NCBI GenBank assembly: GCA_016871315.1
Contig: VFZE01000040.1
Coordinates: 1-54,925, forward strand
DNA from: Acidimicrobiia bacterium
GTDB taxonomy: Bacteria > Acidobacteriota > Terriglobia > Bryobacterales > Bryobacteraceae
Direction: 5' to 3'
Length of the DNA: 54,925 nt
The notes under the pieces: model-generated
The model's input: the letters and a program-made list of their open reading frames with translations, nothing else
The model's database searches: none
Told to the model about the DNA's origin: nothing
In this document: one piece after another, positions 1 through 8,419 of the stretch
Numbering within the stretch: position 1 is the first letter of the stretch
Layout of the letters: the number at the start of each line of letters is the position of its first letter
Made by a program: the position numbers and the translations under genes

Positions 1-251
1 GCTACCCGCGAGAGGATTACGCCACTCCCTACGAGAAGCTGAAGAGCTTGGAAAAGGCCGAGCAATCCTTAAAGCCGAACCTGAGTTGGGCGCAGTTGGA
101 CCAAGTAGCGCAGAAGATGAGCGACACACGTCAAGATCGAATCGCCCCATCCTCCGCGAAGCTAACATCGGTTGAGGGTCCGGCAAAGGATCATGACGGC
201 TCTCTGTCCCAAACCCAAAAACCGAAGAAAGGAGGATCATTCTTGGATTAG
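1..251 (+). pseudogene. 3' end of an integrase-core transposase, cut by window start
   Basis: An open frame runs in from the left edge (read from base 3) to the TAG at 249-251. It begins YPREDYATPYEKLKSL and continues with an AEQSLKP segment and a QKMSD segment. This resembles the extreme C-terminus of transposases with an rve (DDE integrase) core, where a TPYEkL..L..AEqfLkpg..l..LD..A...SD pattern follows the catalytic domain (recalled, not searched). The catalytic part would lie left of the window, so I cannot tell whether the element is intact. The last 25 or so residues look unlike the family and may read through into flanking DNA. No terminal inverted repeat is visible before the next remnant. 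Confidence 0.5.
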
Positions 252-263
252 AAAATGCCGTGT

Positions 264-301
264 GGGGCGGGCCTTCAGCCCGCGCGAGGCTTCAGCCTCG
301 C
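264..301. repeat. Two tandem hairpins with TTCA loops (REP-like intergenic element)
   Basis: Two perfect inverted repeats lie back to back. GCGGGC (267-272) pairs with GCCCGC (278-283) around a CTTCA loop. GCGAGGC (284-290) pairs with GCCTCGC (295-301) around a TTCA loop. Elements of this form are familiar from intergenic regions of Solibacter-like genomes (from memory). It lies between the transposase tail and an endonuclease fragment that read toward each other, so it could act as a bidirectional terminator or be a non-autonomous repeat. There is no T-run after either stem, which argues against a classical terminator. Confidence 0.6.
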
Positions 302-321
302 CAGGGTTTCTCGATCCACTA

Positions 322-516
322 TCACCCCCATCCGGGGAGAGGCTCCCGGCTTGATTCCAGATCCTTCTCCTGCTCATCGGGCAATTCGCCGAAAAAGTCC
401 AGTCCGGTCCGTTGCTCGACTTGGTCGGCAGAAACGGCAAGCTGACCGATCGTCTCGATGACCGCGAACATTCTCTTTGTCTGGCCGCGCTCCGCCGGCT
501 TATAGATAGAGATGAT
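322..516 (-). pseudogene. C-terminal fragment of a DNA/RNA non-specific endonuclease (NUC1 family)
   Basis: Read on the minus strand from 516 to the TGA at 324-322, the frame gives AVSADQVEQRTGLDFFGELP near its end. The VE..TGLDFF..LP pattern is the usual C-terminus of NUC1 / endonuclease G type non-specific nucleases. A stop codon lies just upstream in the same frame (519-517), and a neighbouring frame carries AYDKSSLSI, so the sequence seems to cross a frameshift there. The His-Asn-Mg active-site region is absent. It is therefore a dead 3' piece, adjacent to the transposase tail and hairpins. Confidence 0.45.
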
Positions 517-756
517 TTATCATACGCGGTCTGCCGCCACGAAGGACCTATGCCTACCGGAATCCAAACGTAGGCAAGCCTGTTGTTTATGGCTTCAACG
601 GCGGTTGAACCACCGGCAACTCTGCCCCGGTCACATCTCCCGCACAACTCAATCTCCCCTCTTTTCAACCACTCCCAATTTCGAATCCATCACCCTCTCC
701 ACCCCCCATGCCACCCTCATCATCGAGAGCAACTCTCTCGAAAAGGATGAACAGCC
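517..756. other. Stretch with no supported gene
   Basis: Between the nuclease fragment and the next gene I see no gene with recognisable content. The upstream part may hold more of the decayed nuclease in shifted frames. The last 100 bases are C-rich and lead to the ATG at 757. A short leader reading GAAAAGGATGAACAGCC precedes that ATG. Confidence 0.4.
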
Positions 757-1476
757 ATGGAAAAAAAAGTTGCCCATAACCAGACTTCCGAAAAGAAAGC
801 CGCCGCCTCCCGCGCCAACGGCGCCAAATCCCGCGGCCCCAAGACTGCCGAGGGCAAAGCCAAGTCCTCCCTCAACGCCATCACTCACGGCGGCTACTCC
901 AAGCGTCCCACCCACCTGCTCCCCTGGGAAAGCGACGAAGCCTTCAAGGCATTCAGCGCCTCCTTTCACGACCTCTTCCAACCCGCCAACGACGTCGAAG
1001 CCTCGCTCGTCGACGAAATGGTCTTCGCCCGCTGGCGCATGGACCGCTTCTGCGCCCTCCAGGACCAAACCCTCTCTCTCAAGGTGCGCGATCTCGAAAA
1101 CTACTTCAACCTCAAGTACGATTCCATCTCCGAGCCCGAGCGCCTCTCCGTTGCCGTCTCCAATCTCGTCGCCAGCTCCCCCGCGCTCGACTTCCTCTAC
1201 CGCGTCGAAGCCCGCCTCCGCCGCCAGTACTCCCGCGCCCAGTCCGACCTCCTCAAACTCCAAAAACTACGCCGCGATGCAAAAAACGGCGAAACGAACC
1301 TACCGGATCAGCAACCCCAACCCGCTCAACTACTTCCCGCTACCCCACAACCCCAGAATCCATGTTCATCCGTGTCCATCCGTGTCCCAAACCCTGTTCC
1401 CGCTAACCAGAACACCTCCCCAGTCACGGGCCCCGTCAGTCCGCCCCGCCCATCCTCTACCCTGGGCCCGCAGTAG
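757..1476 (+). CDS. Conserved hypothetical protein of the RANGAKSRGPKTAEGK type
   Basis: A 239-residue protein. Residues about 17-45 carry SRANGAKSRGPKTAEGKAK followed by SLNAITHGG. This N-terminal signature is shared by a large family of acidobacterial and planctomycete hypothetical proteins, often in many copies per genome (from memory). The middle (about 55-185) is predicted helical and contains a VDEMVFARWRMDR segment. The last 50 residues are rich in Pro, Gln and Ser and look disordered. An AAAAGGA purine run lies about 10 bases upstream of the ATG. No signal peptide, membrane segment or catalytic motif is visible. I do not know its function. A mobile-element connection is possible, given the debris upstream and the 12-base repeat inside and after the gene. 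Confidence 0.7.
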   Translation: MEKKVAHNQTSEKKAAASRANGAKSRGPKTAEGKAKSSLNAITHGGYSKRPTHLLPWESDEAFKAFSASFHDLFQPANDVEASLVDEMVFARWRMDRFCALQDQTLSLKVRDLENYFNLKYDSISEPERLSVAVSNLVASSPALDFLYRVEARLRRQYSRAQSDLLKLQKLRRDAKNGETNLPDQQPQPAQLLPATPQPQNPCSSVSIRVPNPVPANQNTSPVTGPVSPPRPSSTLGPQ

Positions 1477-1520
1477 GTTGGTTGTGTTCCACAAAAAACT
1501 CATCAACGTGTTCATCCGTG
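1363..1520 (+). repeat. Pair of TGTTCATCCGTG repeats
   Basis: The 12-mer TGTTCATCCGTG occurs at 1363-1374 and again at 1509-1520. The first copy is followed by a partial second unit, TCCATCCGTG (1375-1384). Strings of the form gttcatccgtgtccatccgtg recur in intergenic DNA of unrelated bacteria, as I recall. Here the first copy lies inside the 3' disordered tail of the hypothetical gene and the second lies in the 85-base gap before the permease. This suggests the tail was extended by invading repeat sequence. Confidence 0.5.
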
Positions 1521-1561
1521 GCCGTTCAAATAGGACCCCTCACGGTATACTGTCCTCTCCC

Positions 1562-3016
1562 ATGCTCCCCTCCCAATCCGACGCTGACCGCGCCGACCTC
1601 TCCCGCTTCGGCTACGCCCAGGAACTCTTCCGCTCCATGGGCGGCTTCTCCAACTTCGCCATCTCCTTCTCCATCATCTCCATCCTCACCGGTGCCGTCA
1701 CCCTCTACGGCTACGGCCTCGAAATGGGCGGGCCGCTCGAAATGACCCTCGGCTGGCCGCTCGCCACTTTCTTCATGCTCCTGGTCGCCGCCAGCATGGC
1801 CGAGCTCTGCTCCGCCTACCCCACCTCCGGCGCCATGTATCACTGGGCCCTCGCCCTCGGCTCCCCCGCCACCGGATGGTTCGTCGCCTGGCTCAACATC
1901 TTCGGCCTGATCGCCGCCCAGGCCGGCATCAACTATAGCTGCGCCCAATTCATCCTCCCCTTCCTCGACCTACCCTCCACCCCGCGCAACCTCTTCCTCA
2001 TGTTCGCCTTCATCACCCTCACCCACGGCGCGCTCAATCACTACGGCGTACGCCTCGTCGCCCTCCTCAACGACCTCAGCGTTACCGTCCACATCATCGG
2101 CGTCTTCCTCATCGTCGGCGCTATCTTCTGGCTCGCCCCGCTCTCCCCGCCTTCTCATCTCCTCACCGCCGTCTCCCCATCCGGCCGCTCTCCCTACTGG
2201 TGGGCTTTCCTCCTCGGACTCCTCCAAGCACAGTGGACCTTCACCGGCTTTGACGCCTCCGCCCACATGGCCGAAGAAACCACCGACCCGCGCCGCCGCG
2301 CCCCTTGGGGCATCGTGCTCTCCGTCGGCGTCTCCGGAGTCGTCGGCTACTTCCTCCTGCTCGCCCTCACCCTCGCCGCCCGCGACATCCCCGCCATCCT
2401 CTCCGCCACAGACGCCGAAGGCAACACCGTCCCCGCCGCCATCGCCGTCCTCCAGCTCGCTCTCAGCCCCAAGTTCGGAGCCGCCATGGGAGCCCTCGCC
2501 TCCATGGCCATGTGGTTCTGCGGACTCTCCTGCATCGCCTCCGCCTCCCGCGCGCTCTTCTCTCTCGCCCGCGACCACGGCACTCCGCTCCCCAACCTCC
2601 TCCGCCGCGTCCACCCGCGCCACGGCACGCCCGGCCCCGCCATCTGGGCCATCGTCTTCGCATCTCTTGCCGCCATGGTCTGGACCGGAGCCATCCCCGT
2701 CGTCACCTCTCTTTCCACCGTCGCCCTCTACGTCGCCTACGTCATCCCGCTCATCCTCGGCTACCGCGCACGCCGCCGCGCACACCCCTGGACGCGCGAC
2801 GCCGTCTGGAACCTCGGCCGCTTCTCTCCCCTGGTCAACCTTGCCGCCATCCTCTACACTGTTCTTATTTGCCTCGTGCTCGTGATGCCGCCCAATCTGC
2901 TCGCCGGCCAAACATTCCTCGGCTTGATCGCCGCCCTCGCGCTTCTGTGGTCCTTCCGCGTCCGTTCCCAGTTCACCGGCCCCGAATGGAGCCGCCAGCC
3001 TTCTTCCGGAGACTAA
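1562..3016 (+). CDS. APC-superfamily amino acid / amine permease (ACT-like)
   Basis: A 484-residue membrane protein with about 12 hydrophobic segments starting near residue 30. SMGGFSNFAISFSIISILTG at the N-terminus and FTGFDASAHMAEET near residue 235 are hallmarks of the amino acid/choline transporter (ACT) branch of the APC family. The frame is open for a further 1 kb upstream, but homology begins at the ATG at 1562, just past a TATACT box at 1549-1554. It should import an amino acid or amine across the inner membrane. The glutamine-synthetase-like gene starts 4 bases after its stop and an alcohol dehydrogenase follows, so the three form an operon. The substrate is unproven; an amino alcohol such as ethanolamine would fit the neighbours. 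Confidence 0.85.
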   Translation: MLPSQSDADRADLSRFGYAQELFRSMGGFSNFAISFSIISILTGAVTLYGYGLEMGGPLEMTLGWPLATFFMLLVAASMAELCSAYPTSGAMYHWALALGSPATGWFVAWLNIFGLIAAQAGINYSCAQFILPFLDLPSTPRNLFLMFAFITLTHGALNHYGVRLVALLNDLSVTVHIIGVFLIVGAIFWLAPLSPPSHLLTAVSPSGRSPYWWAFLLGLLQAQWTFTGFDASAHMAEETTDPRRRAPWGIVLSVGVSGVVGYFLLLALTLAARDIPAILSATDAEGNTVPAAIAVLQLALSPKFGAAMGALASMAMWFCGLSCIASASRALFSLARDHGTPLPNLLRRVHPRHGTPGPAIWAIVFASLAAMVWTGAIPVVTSLSTVALYVAYVIPLILGYRARRRAHPWTRDAVWNLGRFSPLVNLAAILYTVLICLVLVMPPNLLAGQTFLGLIAALALLWSFRVRSQFTGPEWSRQPSSGD

Positions 3017-3020
3017 CCTC

Positions 3021-4373
3021 ATGACTCTCAGCGACGTCCTCAAGCGCTTTGATGAAGCCTCCATCCACCGCGTCAAGCTCGGCGCCTTCGACATCGACGG
3101 CATCCTCCGCGGCAAGCACGTCAGCCGCAAGAAATTCGAATCCTCCGCCGCCTCCGGCCTCGGCTTCTGCGATGTCATCTTCGGCTGGGACATCGCCGAC
3201 CTCCTCTACGCCCACCCCGGTGTCACCGTCACCGGCTGGCACACCGGCTTCCCCGACGCCACCGCCCGCATTGATCTGGAAACCTGCCGCATCATCCCCT
3301 GGGAGCCCGGCACCGCCCTGCTCCTGCTCGATCTCTGCGACAAACACGGCGACCCGCTCCCCCTGGCCCCGCGCAACCTCTTCCGCCACGTCGCCTCCAA
3401 AGCTTCCGCCCTCGGCTACGACGCCCACTTCGCCGCCGAGTACGAATTCTTCCTCTTCCGCGAATCCCCGGAATCGCTCCGCCAGAAAAACTTCCGCAAC
3501 CTCACCCCGCTCTCGCCCGGCATGTTCGGCTACTCCGTTCTCCGCGCCTCCCAGCACTCCCCCATCGTGCTCGACCTCTTCGATCAACTCGAATCCTTCG
3601 ACGTGCCGCTCGAAGGCATCCACACCGAAACCGGCCCCGGTGTCTATGAAGCCGCCATCCACGCCGCCAACGGCATCCACCCTGCCGACCGCGCCGCCCT
3701 CTTCAAAACCGCCGCCAAGGAAATCTGCAGCCGCCACGGCATCATCCCCACCTTCATGGCCAAGTGCAACCACGACCTGCCCGGCTGCGGCGGCCACATC
3801 CATCAATCCCTCTGGGATCACGAAAAAGGCGCCAACCTCTTCCACGCCGACGACCACTCCATGTCCGACCTCATGCAGAGCTACACCGCCGGCCTCCTCC
3901 GCTATCTGCCCGAACTCATGCTCATGCACTGCCCCACCGTCAACTCCTACAAGCGCACCGTACCCGGTACCTGGGCCCCCATCAACGCAACCTGGGCCAT
4001 CGACAATCGCACCTCCGCCGTCCGCGCCATCCCCGGCCGCGCCAAATCCGCGCGCACCGAAATGCGCCTCACCGGAGCCGACGCCAATCCCTACCTCGCC
4101 ATGGCCGCCTGTCTCGCCGCCGGCCTCGAAGGCATCGACAATCAGCTCGACCTTCCTCCCGCCACCTCCAACGCCTACGAAGCCTCGGACGCGCCCGCCC
4201 TCCCCTCCTCCATCGAGCAAGCCATCGCGCTCTTCCGCCAAAGCCATCTCGCCCGCCGCTGGTTCACCGATGCCTTCGTCGACCACTACGCCGCCACCCG
4301 CGAATGGGAAGCCCGCCAATACTCCAAAGCAGTCACCGATTGGGAACTCGCCCGCTACTTCGAATCCATATGA
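3021..4373 (+). CDS. Glutamine-synthetase-like gamma-glutamyl ligase
   Basis: A 450-residue member of the GS type I fold. Seen: the N-terminal beta-grasp part, GCGGHIHQSLW near residue 255 (ATP/glutamate loop), VNSYKR near 307, NRTSAVR near 328 and a GADANPYLAMAA segment near 354. These match the PuuA/GlnA3/GlnA4 group, which joins glutamate to amines instead of ammonia. The adenylylation motif of housekeeping GlnA is not evident at the C-terminus. Its gene starts 4 bases after the permease stop, and its TGA overlaps the dehydrogenase ATG. Known homologues make gamma-glutamyl polyamines or gamma-glutamylethanolamide; which amine is used here cannot be read from sequence. Catabolic rather than assimilatory use is inferred from context. 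Confidence 0.8.
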   Translation: MTLSDVLKRFDEASIHRVKLGAFDIDGILRGKHVSRKKFESSAASGLGFCDVIFGWDIADLLYAHPGVTVTGWHTGFPDATARIDLETCRIIPWEPGTALLLLDLCDKHGDPLPLAPRNLFRHVASKASALGYDAHFAAEYEFFLFRESPESLRQKNFRNLTPLSPGMFGYSVLRASQHSPIVLDLFDQLESFDVPLEGIHTETGPGVYEAAIHAANGIHPADRAALFKTAAKEICSRHGIIPTFMAKCNHDLPGCGGHIHQSLWDHEKGANLFHADDHSMSDLMQSYTAGLLRYLPELMLMHCPTVNSYKRTVPGTWAPINATWAIDNRTSAVRAIPGRAKSARTEMRLTGADANPYLAMAACLAAGLEGIDNQLDLPPATSNAYEASDAPALPSSIEQAIALFRQSHLARRWFTDAFVDHYAATREWEARQYSKAVTDWELARYFESI

Positions 4374-5476
4374 CCTTCTCTTTCCCCACCACCATCCTGT
4401 TCGGCGCCGGCGTCATCGCGCAGCTCCCGCAAACGCTCGAACGCAAACACGCCCGCAAACCCATGCTCGTCTCCGACCACGGCCTCCTCTCGACCCCGGT
4501 CTTCACCCGCGTCCACTCCCTCATCCCCCACGCCGCCACCTTCACCAACGTCAATCCCAACCCCACCGAACAAAACGTCCTCGACGGCGTCGACTTCTAC
4601 CGCGCCCATAACTGCGACTCCATCGTCGCCCTCGGCGGTGGCTCCCCCATCGATGCCGCCAAAGCCATCCGCCTCAAGGTCACCCACACCCTCCCCCTCG
4701 CCGAATACGACGACCTGCTCAATGGCGCCGGCTTGATCACTGCTGACCTGCCCCCATTCATCGCCATCCCCACCACCGCCGGCACCGGCAGTGAAGTCGG
4801 CCGATCCTCCGTGATCACCATCGCCGCCACCAACCGCAAGACCGTTATCTTCAGCCCCTACTTAATCGCCGAACCCGCCATCGTCGACCCCGAACTCACC
4901 CTCGGCATGCCCCCGCACATCACCGCCGGCACAGGCATGGACGCCCTCACCCACAACGTCGAAGCCTATCTAGCCAAGGGCTACCATCCTATCTGCGACT
5001 CCATCGCCCTCGGCGGAGCCAAACTCGCCTCCGATAATCTCCCCATCGTCATGAGAGACCCCGCCAACATCGACGCCCGCGCCTCCATGCTCATGGCCTC
5101 CATGATGGGCGCCATCGCCTTTCAAAAAGGTCTCGGCGCCACTCACTCCCTAGCCCACCCCCTCTCATCCGAATACGCCATGCACCACGGCACCGCCAAC
5201 GCCGTCCTCCTCCCCTACGTCCTCGAATTCAATCAAGACGTCTCGAATGACCGTCTCGCCTCACTCGCAAACCACCTGAACGTCGCGGACCTTCCCGCCC
5301 ACATCCGCCACCTGAACCAGCTCGGCAACATCAACCCCGCCCTCCGCGCCTACAACATCCCCGAATCCGCCCTCCCCTCTCTCGCCGCCAAAGCTATCGA
5401 AGACGGCTGCCATCAACTCAACCCCCGCCCCTGCTCGGAACAGGATCTCCTCTCCCTCTACCGCGAAGCCTGGTAA
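4370..5476 (+). CDS. Iron-containing (group III) alcohol dehydrogenase
   Basis: 368 residues. GGGSPIDAAKAI near residue 88 is the NAD(P)-binding loop, and TTAGTGSEV near 134 is typical of the family. Metal ligands are visible as Asp and His in GMDALTHN (about 190-195), a His in GATHSLAHPL (about 259-263) and a His in AMHHG (about 273). The start ATG overlaps the ligase stop (ATGA), so translation is coupled. It would oxidise an alcohol, or reduce an aldehyde, in the cytoplasm. With the permease and gamma-glutamyl ligase it could oxidise the hydroxyl of a gamma-glutamylated amino alcohol. No aldehyde dehydrogenase or gamma-glutamyl hydrolase follows, so the route is incomplete here. Confidence 0.85.
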   Translation: MTFSFPTTILFGAGVIAQLPQTLERKHARKPMLVSDHGLLSTPVFTRVHSLIPHAATFTNVNPNPTEQNVLDGVDFYRAHNCDSIVALGGGSPIDAAKAIRLKVTHTLPLAEYDDLLNGAGLITADLPPFIAIPTTAGTGSEVGRSSVITIAATNRKTVIFSPYLIAEPAIVDPELTLGMPPHITAGTGMDALTHNVEAYLAKGYHPICDSIALGGAKLASDNLPIVMRDPANIDARASMLMASMMGAIAFQKGLGATHSLAHPLSSEYAMHHGTANAVLLPYVLEFNQDVSNDRLASLANHLNVADLPAHIRHLNQLGNINPALRAYNIPESALPSLAAKAIEDGCHQLNPRPCSEQDLLSLYREAW

Positions 5477-6026
5477 CCGCCACAAGTCCCCCATCGGCGC
5501 GGAGGTGCGGAACAACAGGAAACCGTCCGTGGCCATCCTGGAGATGTCCTGGCTCGGAAGCCGCGGGGCTGCCTTTCAGCCGTCCTGTATGCACCTCTTA
5601 GCCGTCACGCCCGGCTTCTATGGAGTACTGAACCGTATCCTGCGGTCGGGGTTGAGCGTCGTGTTCAGCTTACGCTGTGAAGCACCCCTGCGCGCAGACA
5701 CAGCGCCTCGGGAAGTACTCCCGTTTCCCCATCCACGAAACGTTGAGCGGCATCCCCATACACAGCGTCTTCCTCAATGGCGAGGTCGCGAAGGCCGGAG
5801 TCTGTGTTTAGCCGGCGCAGGTACTCAATGAATGAAACCCGCTCCTCCCTGCTATCCTCCCCAAAAACAAGCCTTTAACCTTTTGTTTTAACTTTGTCTT
5901 CCTCTCCCCTGCAAACAAAAAGCTTTCCTCAAGCTTGACGGCCCTTCCGCCGATCATTCAAAATAGCGAAAGGTTTCGGCGATCGTGTAGTCCGCCAAGC
6001 CACTTTGAGCGATCAGAAATACTCCG
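5477..6026. other. 550-base gap with possible gene remnant
   Basis: No convincing gene. A minus-strand frame open between stops at 5877-5875 and 5667-5665 translates as protein-like text (for example SFIEYLRRLNTDSGLRDLA), but it has no usable start and I do not recognise it. A small hairpin, GGCTG / CAGCC around CCTTT (5567-5581), resembles the TTCAGCC hairpins at 264-301. The last 170 bases are AT-richer than the surroundings and probably hold the promoter of the penicillin-binding protein gene. Confidence 0.35.
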
Positions 6027-7175
6027 ATGCGGAATCTCATTCTCTTGCTCGCTTTGAGCCTCTCCATGCTGGCGGTGCCCGGCACGCCTCCTGCCAAAAA
6101 GAAGGCGCCCGCCAAGAAGCCTGCGACGACGGCCAAGAAAGCCCCGGCGAAAAAGCGCACCACCACGCGAACCCGCGCCTCCCGTTACAGCCCTTGGAAG
6201 GAACCCTCCTTCGCCGACTCCACCATCGGCGACAACATCGATGGCGAAGACCTCACCGTCCGCCGCGCCGCCGTCGACGCGCTTGGACCCTTCAACGGCA
6301 CCGTCGTCGTCTCCGACCCCTACACCGGCCGCGTCCTCTCCATCGTCAACCAGAAGCTCGCCTACAAGAGCGGCTTCCAGCCCTGCTCCACCTTCAAGGT
6401 CCTGGTCGGCCTCATGGCGCTGAGCGAAGGCATCATTGAGCGAGAAACCCCCATCCGCCTGTACGGCCGCACATCAATGAACCTCACCCAGGCCATCGCC
6501 AAATCCAACAATCCTTTCTTTGAGAGCCTCGGCCGCAAGCTCGGCTTCGATAAGGTCCACTACTACGCCCGCCTGTTCGGCCTTGGCGAGCGCGCCACGC
6601 TCAACCGCGAACTCGAGCAGCCCGGCACGCTCCCCGGCGAAGCCCCCAAGCACGGCGGCGTCGGCATGATGTGCAGCTTCGGTGAAGGGATTCTCCTTTC
6701 GCCGCTCCAATACGCCGCCGCTCTCGGAGCCATTGCCAACGGCGGCACTCTCTACTACCTCCAGCACCCGCAAAACTCCGATGACTCCACGGGCTTCCAG
6801 CCCCGCGTCAAACGTCACCTCGACATCTCCCCCTGGATCGACGAAATCAAGCCCGGCCTGACCGGAACCGTCGAATACGGCACCGGCAAGCGCGCCGCCT
6901 TCGATGGCGCCGACCCCATCCTCGGAAAAACCGGCACCTGCACGGACCGCCAATCACCCACTCACCTGGGCTGGTTCGGCTCCTTCAATGAAGTCGAGCG
7001 CAACCGCCTCGTTGTCGTCGTCCTGCTCACCGGCGGACGGCCTGTCAACGGCCCTGTCGCCGCCGGCGTTGCCGGGCAGGTCTACAAGAACCTCTCCGAT
7101 CAGCAATACTTCGCCCAGGACCGCAAGTCCTCACCCGTCGCCCTCGTCAGCCCCGATCATTGCTGCCGGCAATGA
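6027..7175 (+). CDS. Penicillin-binding transpeptidase-domain protein
   Basis: 382 residues. A Sec signal (MRNLILLLALSLSMLAVPG) is followed by a basic Lys/Ala-rich linker (about 23-50). The rest is a bare penicillin-binding transpeptidase domain: S-x-x-K as CSTFK near residue 120, S-x-N as KSNN near 160 and K-T-G as GKTGT near 301. It should cross-link peptidoglycan, or act as a carboxypeptidase or beta-lactam-binding enzyme, in the periplasm. The N-terminal dimerisation domain of class B PBPs such as FtsI is absent, making it short for that class and closer in plan to class D beta-lactamase / MecR-like domains. Its stop overlaps the start of the sialidase gene. Confidence 0.85.
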   Translation: MRNLILLLALSLSMLAVPGTPPAKKKAPAKKPATTAKKAPAKKRTTTRTRASRYSPWKEPSFADSTIGDNIDGEDLTVRRAAVDALGPFNGTVVVSDPYTGRVLSIVNQKLAYKSGFQPCSTFKVLVGLMALSEGIIERETPIRLYGRTSMNLTQAIAKSNNPFFESLGRKLGFDKVHYYARLFGLGERATLNRELEQPGTLPGEAPKHGGVGMMCSFGEGILLSPLQYAAALGAIANGGTLYYLQHPQNSDDSTGFQPRVKRHLDISPWIDEIKPGLTGTVEYGTGKRAAFDGADPILGKTGTCTDRQSPTHLGWFGSFNEVERNRLVVVVLLTGGRPVNGPVAAGVAGQVYKNLSDQQYFAQDRKSSPVALVSPDHCCRQ

Positions 7176-8380
7176 GCTGCCGCGCGCTTCCCCTCATCCT
7201 GCTCGCCGCCGCGCTCGCGTCCGCCCAGGAAAAGCCGTTCCTCGACACACAGCTCATCTTTCCACTCGATAAGCTCCACAACCACTCCTCCGCCGTCGTC
7301 GAACTCCCGGGCGGCGAACTCTTCACCGTCTGGTACCGCGGCTCCGGCGAGCGCACCGCCGACGATGTCGTCATCATGTCCTCCCGTCTCCGCCGCGGCG
7401 CCAAAGCCTGGACCCCGCCCCTCGTCATCGCCGACACCCCCGGCTTCCCCGACTGCAATCCCGCCGCTTTCGTAGACTCCCGCCGCCGCCTCTGGCTGAT
7501 GTGGCCCGTCATCCTCGCCAACGAGTGGCACACGGCGCTGATGAAGTACCGTATCTCCTCGAACTACGCCGACTCTACCAAGCCCCCGCGCTGGGACATC
7601 TCCGACAACATGCTCTTCGTCCCCCGCAACTTCACCGACGTCGCCCGCCGCGCCATCGAGCCACGCCTCAAATCCGCGACACCCGGCACCCCGCAGGAAA
7701 CCTACTTGAAGCGCCTCTGGGAAAACTCCGGCGACAAGTATTTCATGCGCATGGGATGGATGCCCCGCTCACGTCCCGTCGAGCTACCCTCCGGCCGCAT
7801 CATCGTTCCTCTTTACTCCGACGGCTACGACTTCTCTTTGATGGCCATCACCGATGATGGCGGTCTCACCTGGTCCACCTCGGAGCCCCTTGTCGGAGCA
7901 GGCAACATCCAGCCCTCCATCGCCCGCAAGCGCGACGGGACGCTGGTCGCCTACATGCGTGACAACGGCCCCGCTCCCAAGCGCCTCCACGTCTCGGAAT
8001 CCAAGGATGACGGCATTACCTGGAGCCCTGTCCGCGACTCCGAATTTCCCAACCCCGGCTCCGGAGCCGACATCATCGTCCTCAAGAACGGCATGTGGGC
8101 TCTCATTTACAACGACACCGAGCGCGAGCGCCATTCCCTCGCCATCTCCCTCTCCGACGATGAAGGAGCAACCTGGAAATGGAAGCGTCACCTGGAACTC
8201 GACACCCGCGCCGAACGCCGCTCCTCTTTCCACTACCCCTCCATCCTCCAGGCCTCCGACGGCACTCTCCACGCCACCTACAGCTATTTCATCAACCACC
8301 TCCCCAACACCGAACCCCGCAAATCCATCAAGCACGCCCACTGCAACCTCGCCTGGCTCCAGCAAACAACCCCTCAATAG
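7172..8380 (+). CDS. Exported sialidase-fold (BNR/Asp-box) protein
   Basis: 402 residues with a signal peptide (CRALPLILLAAALASAQ). Three Asp-box repeats are visible: ITDDGGLTWS (about 226), SKDDGITWSP (about 277) and SDDEGATWKW (about 328), consistent with a six-bladed propeller. Family members are exo-sialidases or other glycan hydrolases, but many are uncharacterised. An Arg triad is plausible (RGSGERT near residue 52, RSRPVELPSGR near 195) but not proven. The ATG at 7172 overlaps the TGA of the PBP gene (ATGA), so the two are co-translated; a TTG 12 bases upstream is a less likely start. The link with a peptidoglycan enzyme suggests a role at the cell envelope. Confidence 0.8.
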   Translation: MSCRALPLILLAAALASAQEKPFLDTQLIFPLDKLHNHSSAVVELPGGELFTVWYRGSGERTADDVVIMSSRLRRGAKAWTPPLVIADTPGFPDCNPAAFVDSRRRLWLMWPVILANEWHTALMKYRISSNYADSTKPPRWDISDNMLFVPRNFTDVARRAIEPRLKSATPGTPQETYLKRLWENSGDKYFMRMGWMPRSRPVELPSGRIIVPLYSDGYDFSLMAITDDGGLTWSTSEPLVGAGNIQPSIARKRDGTLVAYMRDNGPAPKRLHVSESKDDGITWSPVRDSEFPNPGSGADIIVLKNGMWALIYNDTERERHSLAISLSDDEGATWKWKRHLELDTRAERRSSFHYPSILQASDGTLHATYSYFINHLPNTEPRKSIKHAHCNLAWLQQTTPQ

Positions 8381-8419
8381 CCGCCGCGGCGCCGGGACGC
8401 ACGGGGCCAAGCCCGCTCA

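Noticed and set aside
512-1561. In-frame extension of the permease gene back to 512
   Set aside because: The extension is Pro/Ser-rich shadow text over the hypothetical gene at 757-1476; permease homology starts at the ATG at 1562.
1970-4319. Long open frames on the minus strand (1970-3193 and 2973-4319) opposite the permease and ligase genes
   Set aside because: Low-complexity Gly/Glu/Val-rich text that mirrors GC-rich codons of the real genes; no motifs. The same applies to 16947-18335 and 38020-39522 on the minus strand.
3021-4373. Calling the ligase puuA and the operon a putrescine pathway
   Set aside because: No oxidase, aldehyde dehydrogenase or hydrolase of the Puu pathway is present, and an alcohol dehydrogenase is instead. 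The substrate cannot be set from sequence.
5505-5831. Open frame of 108 codons on the plus strand
   Set aside because: Composition is not protein-like, there is no ribosome site, and the opposite strand at 5665-5874 looks more coding, though unidentifiable.
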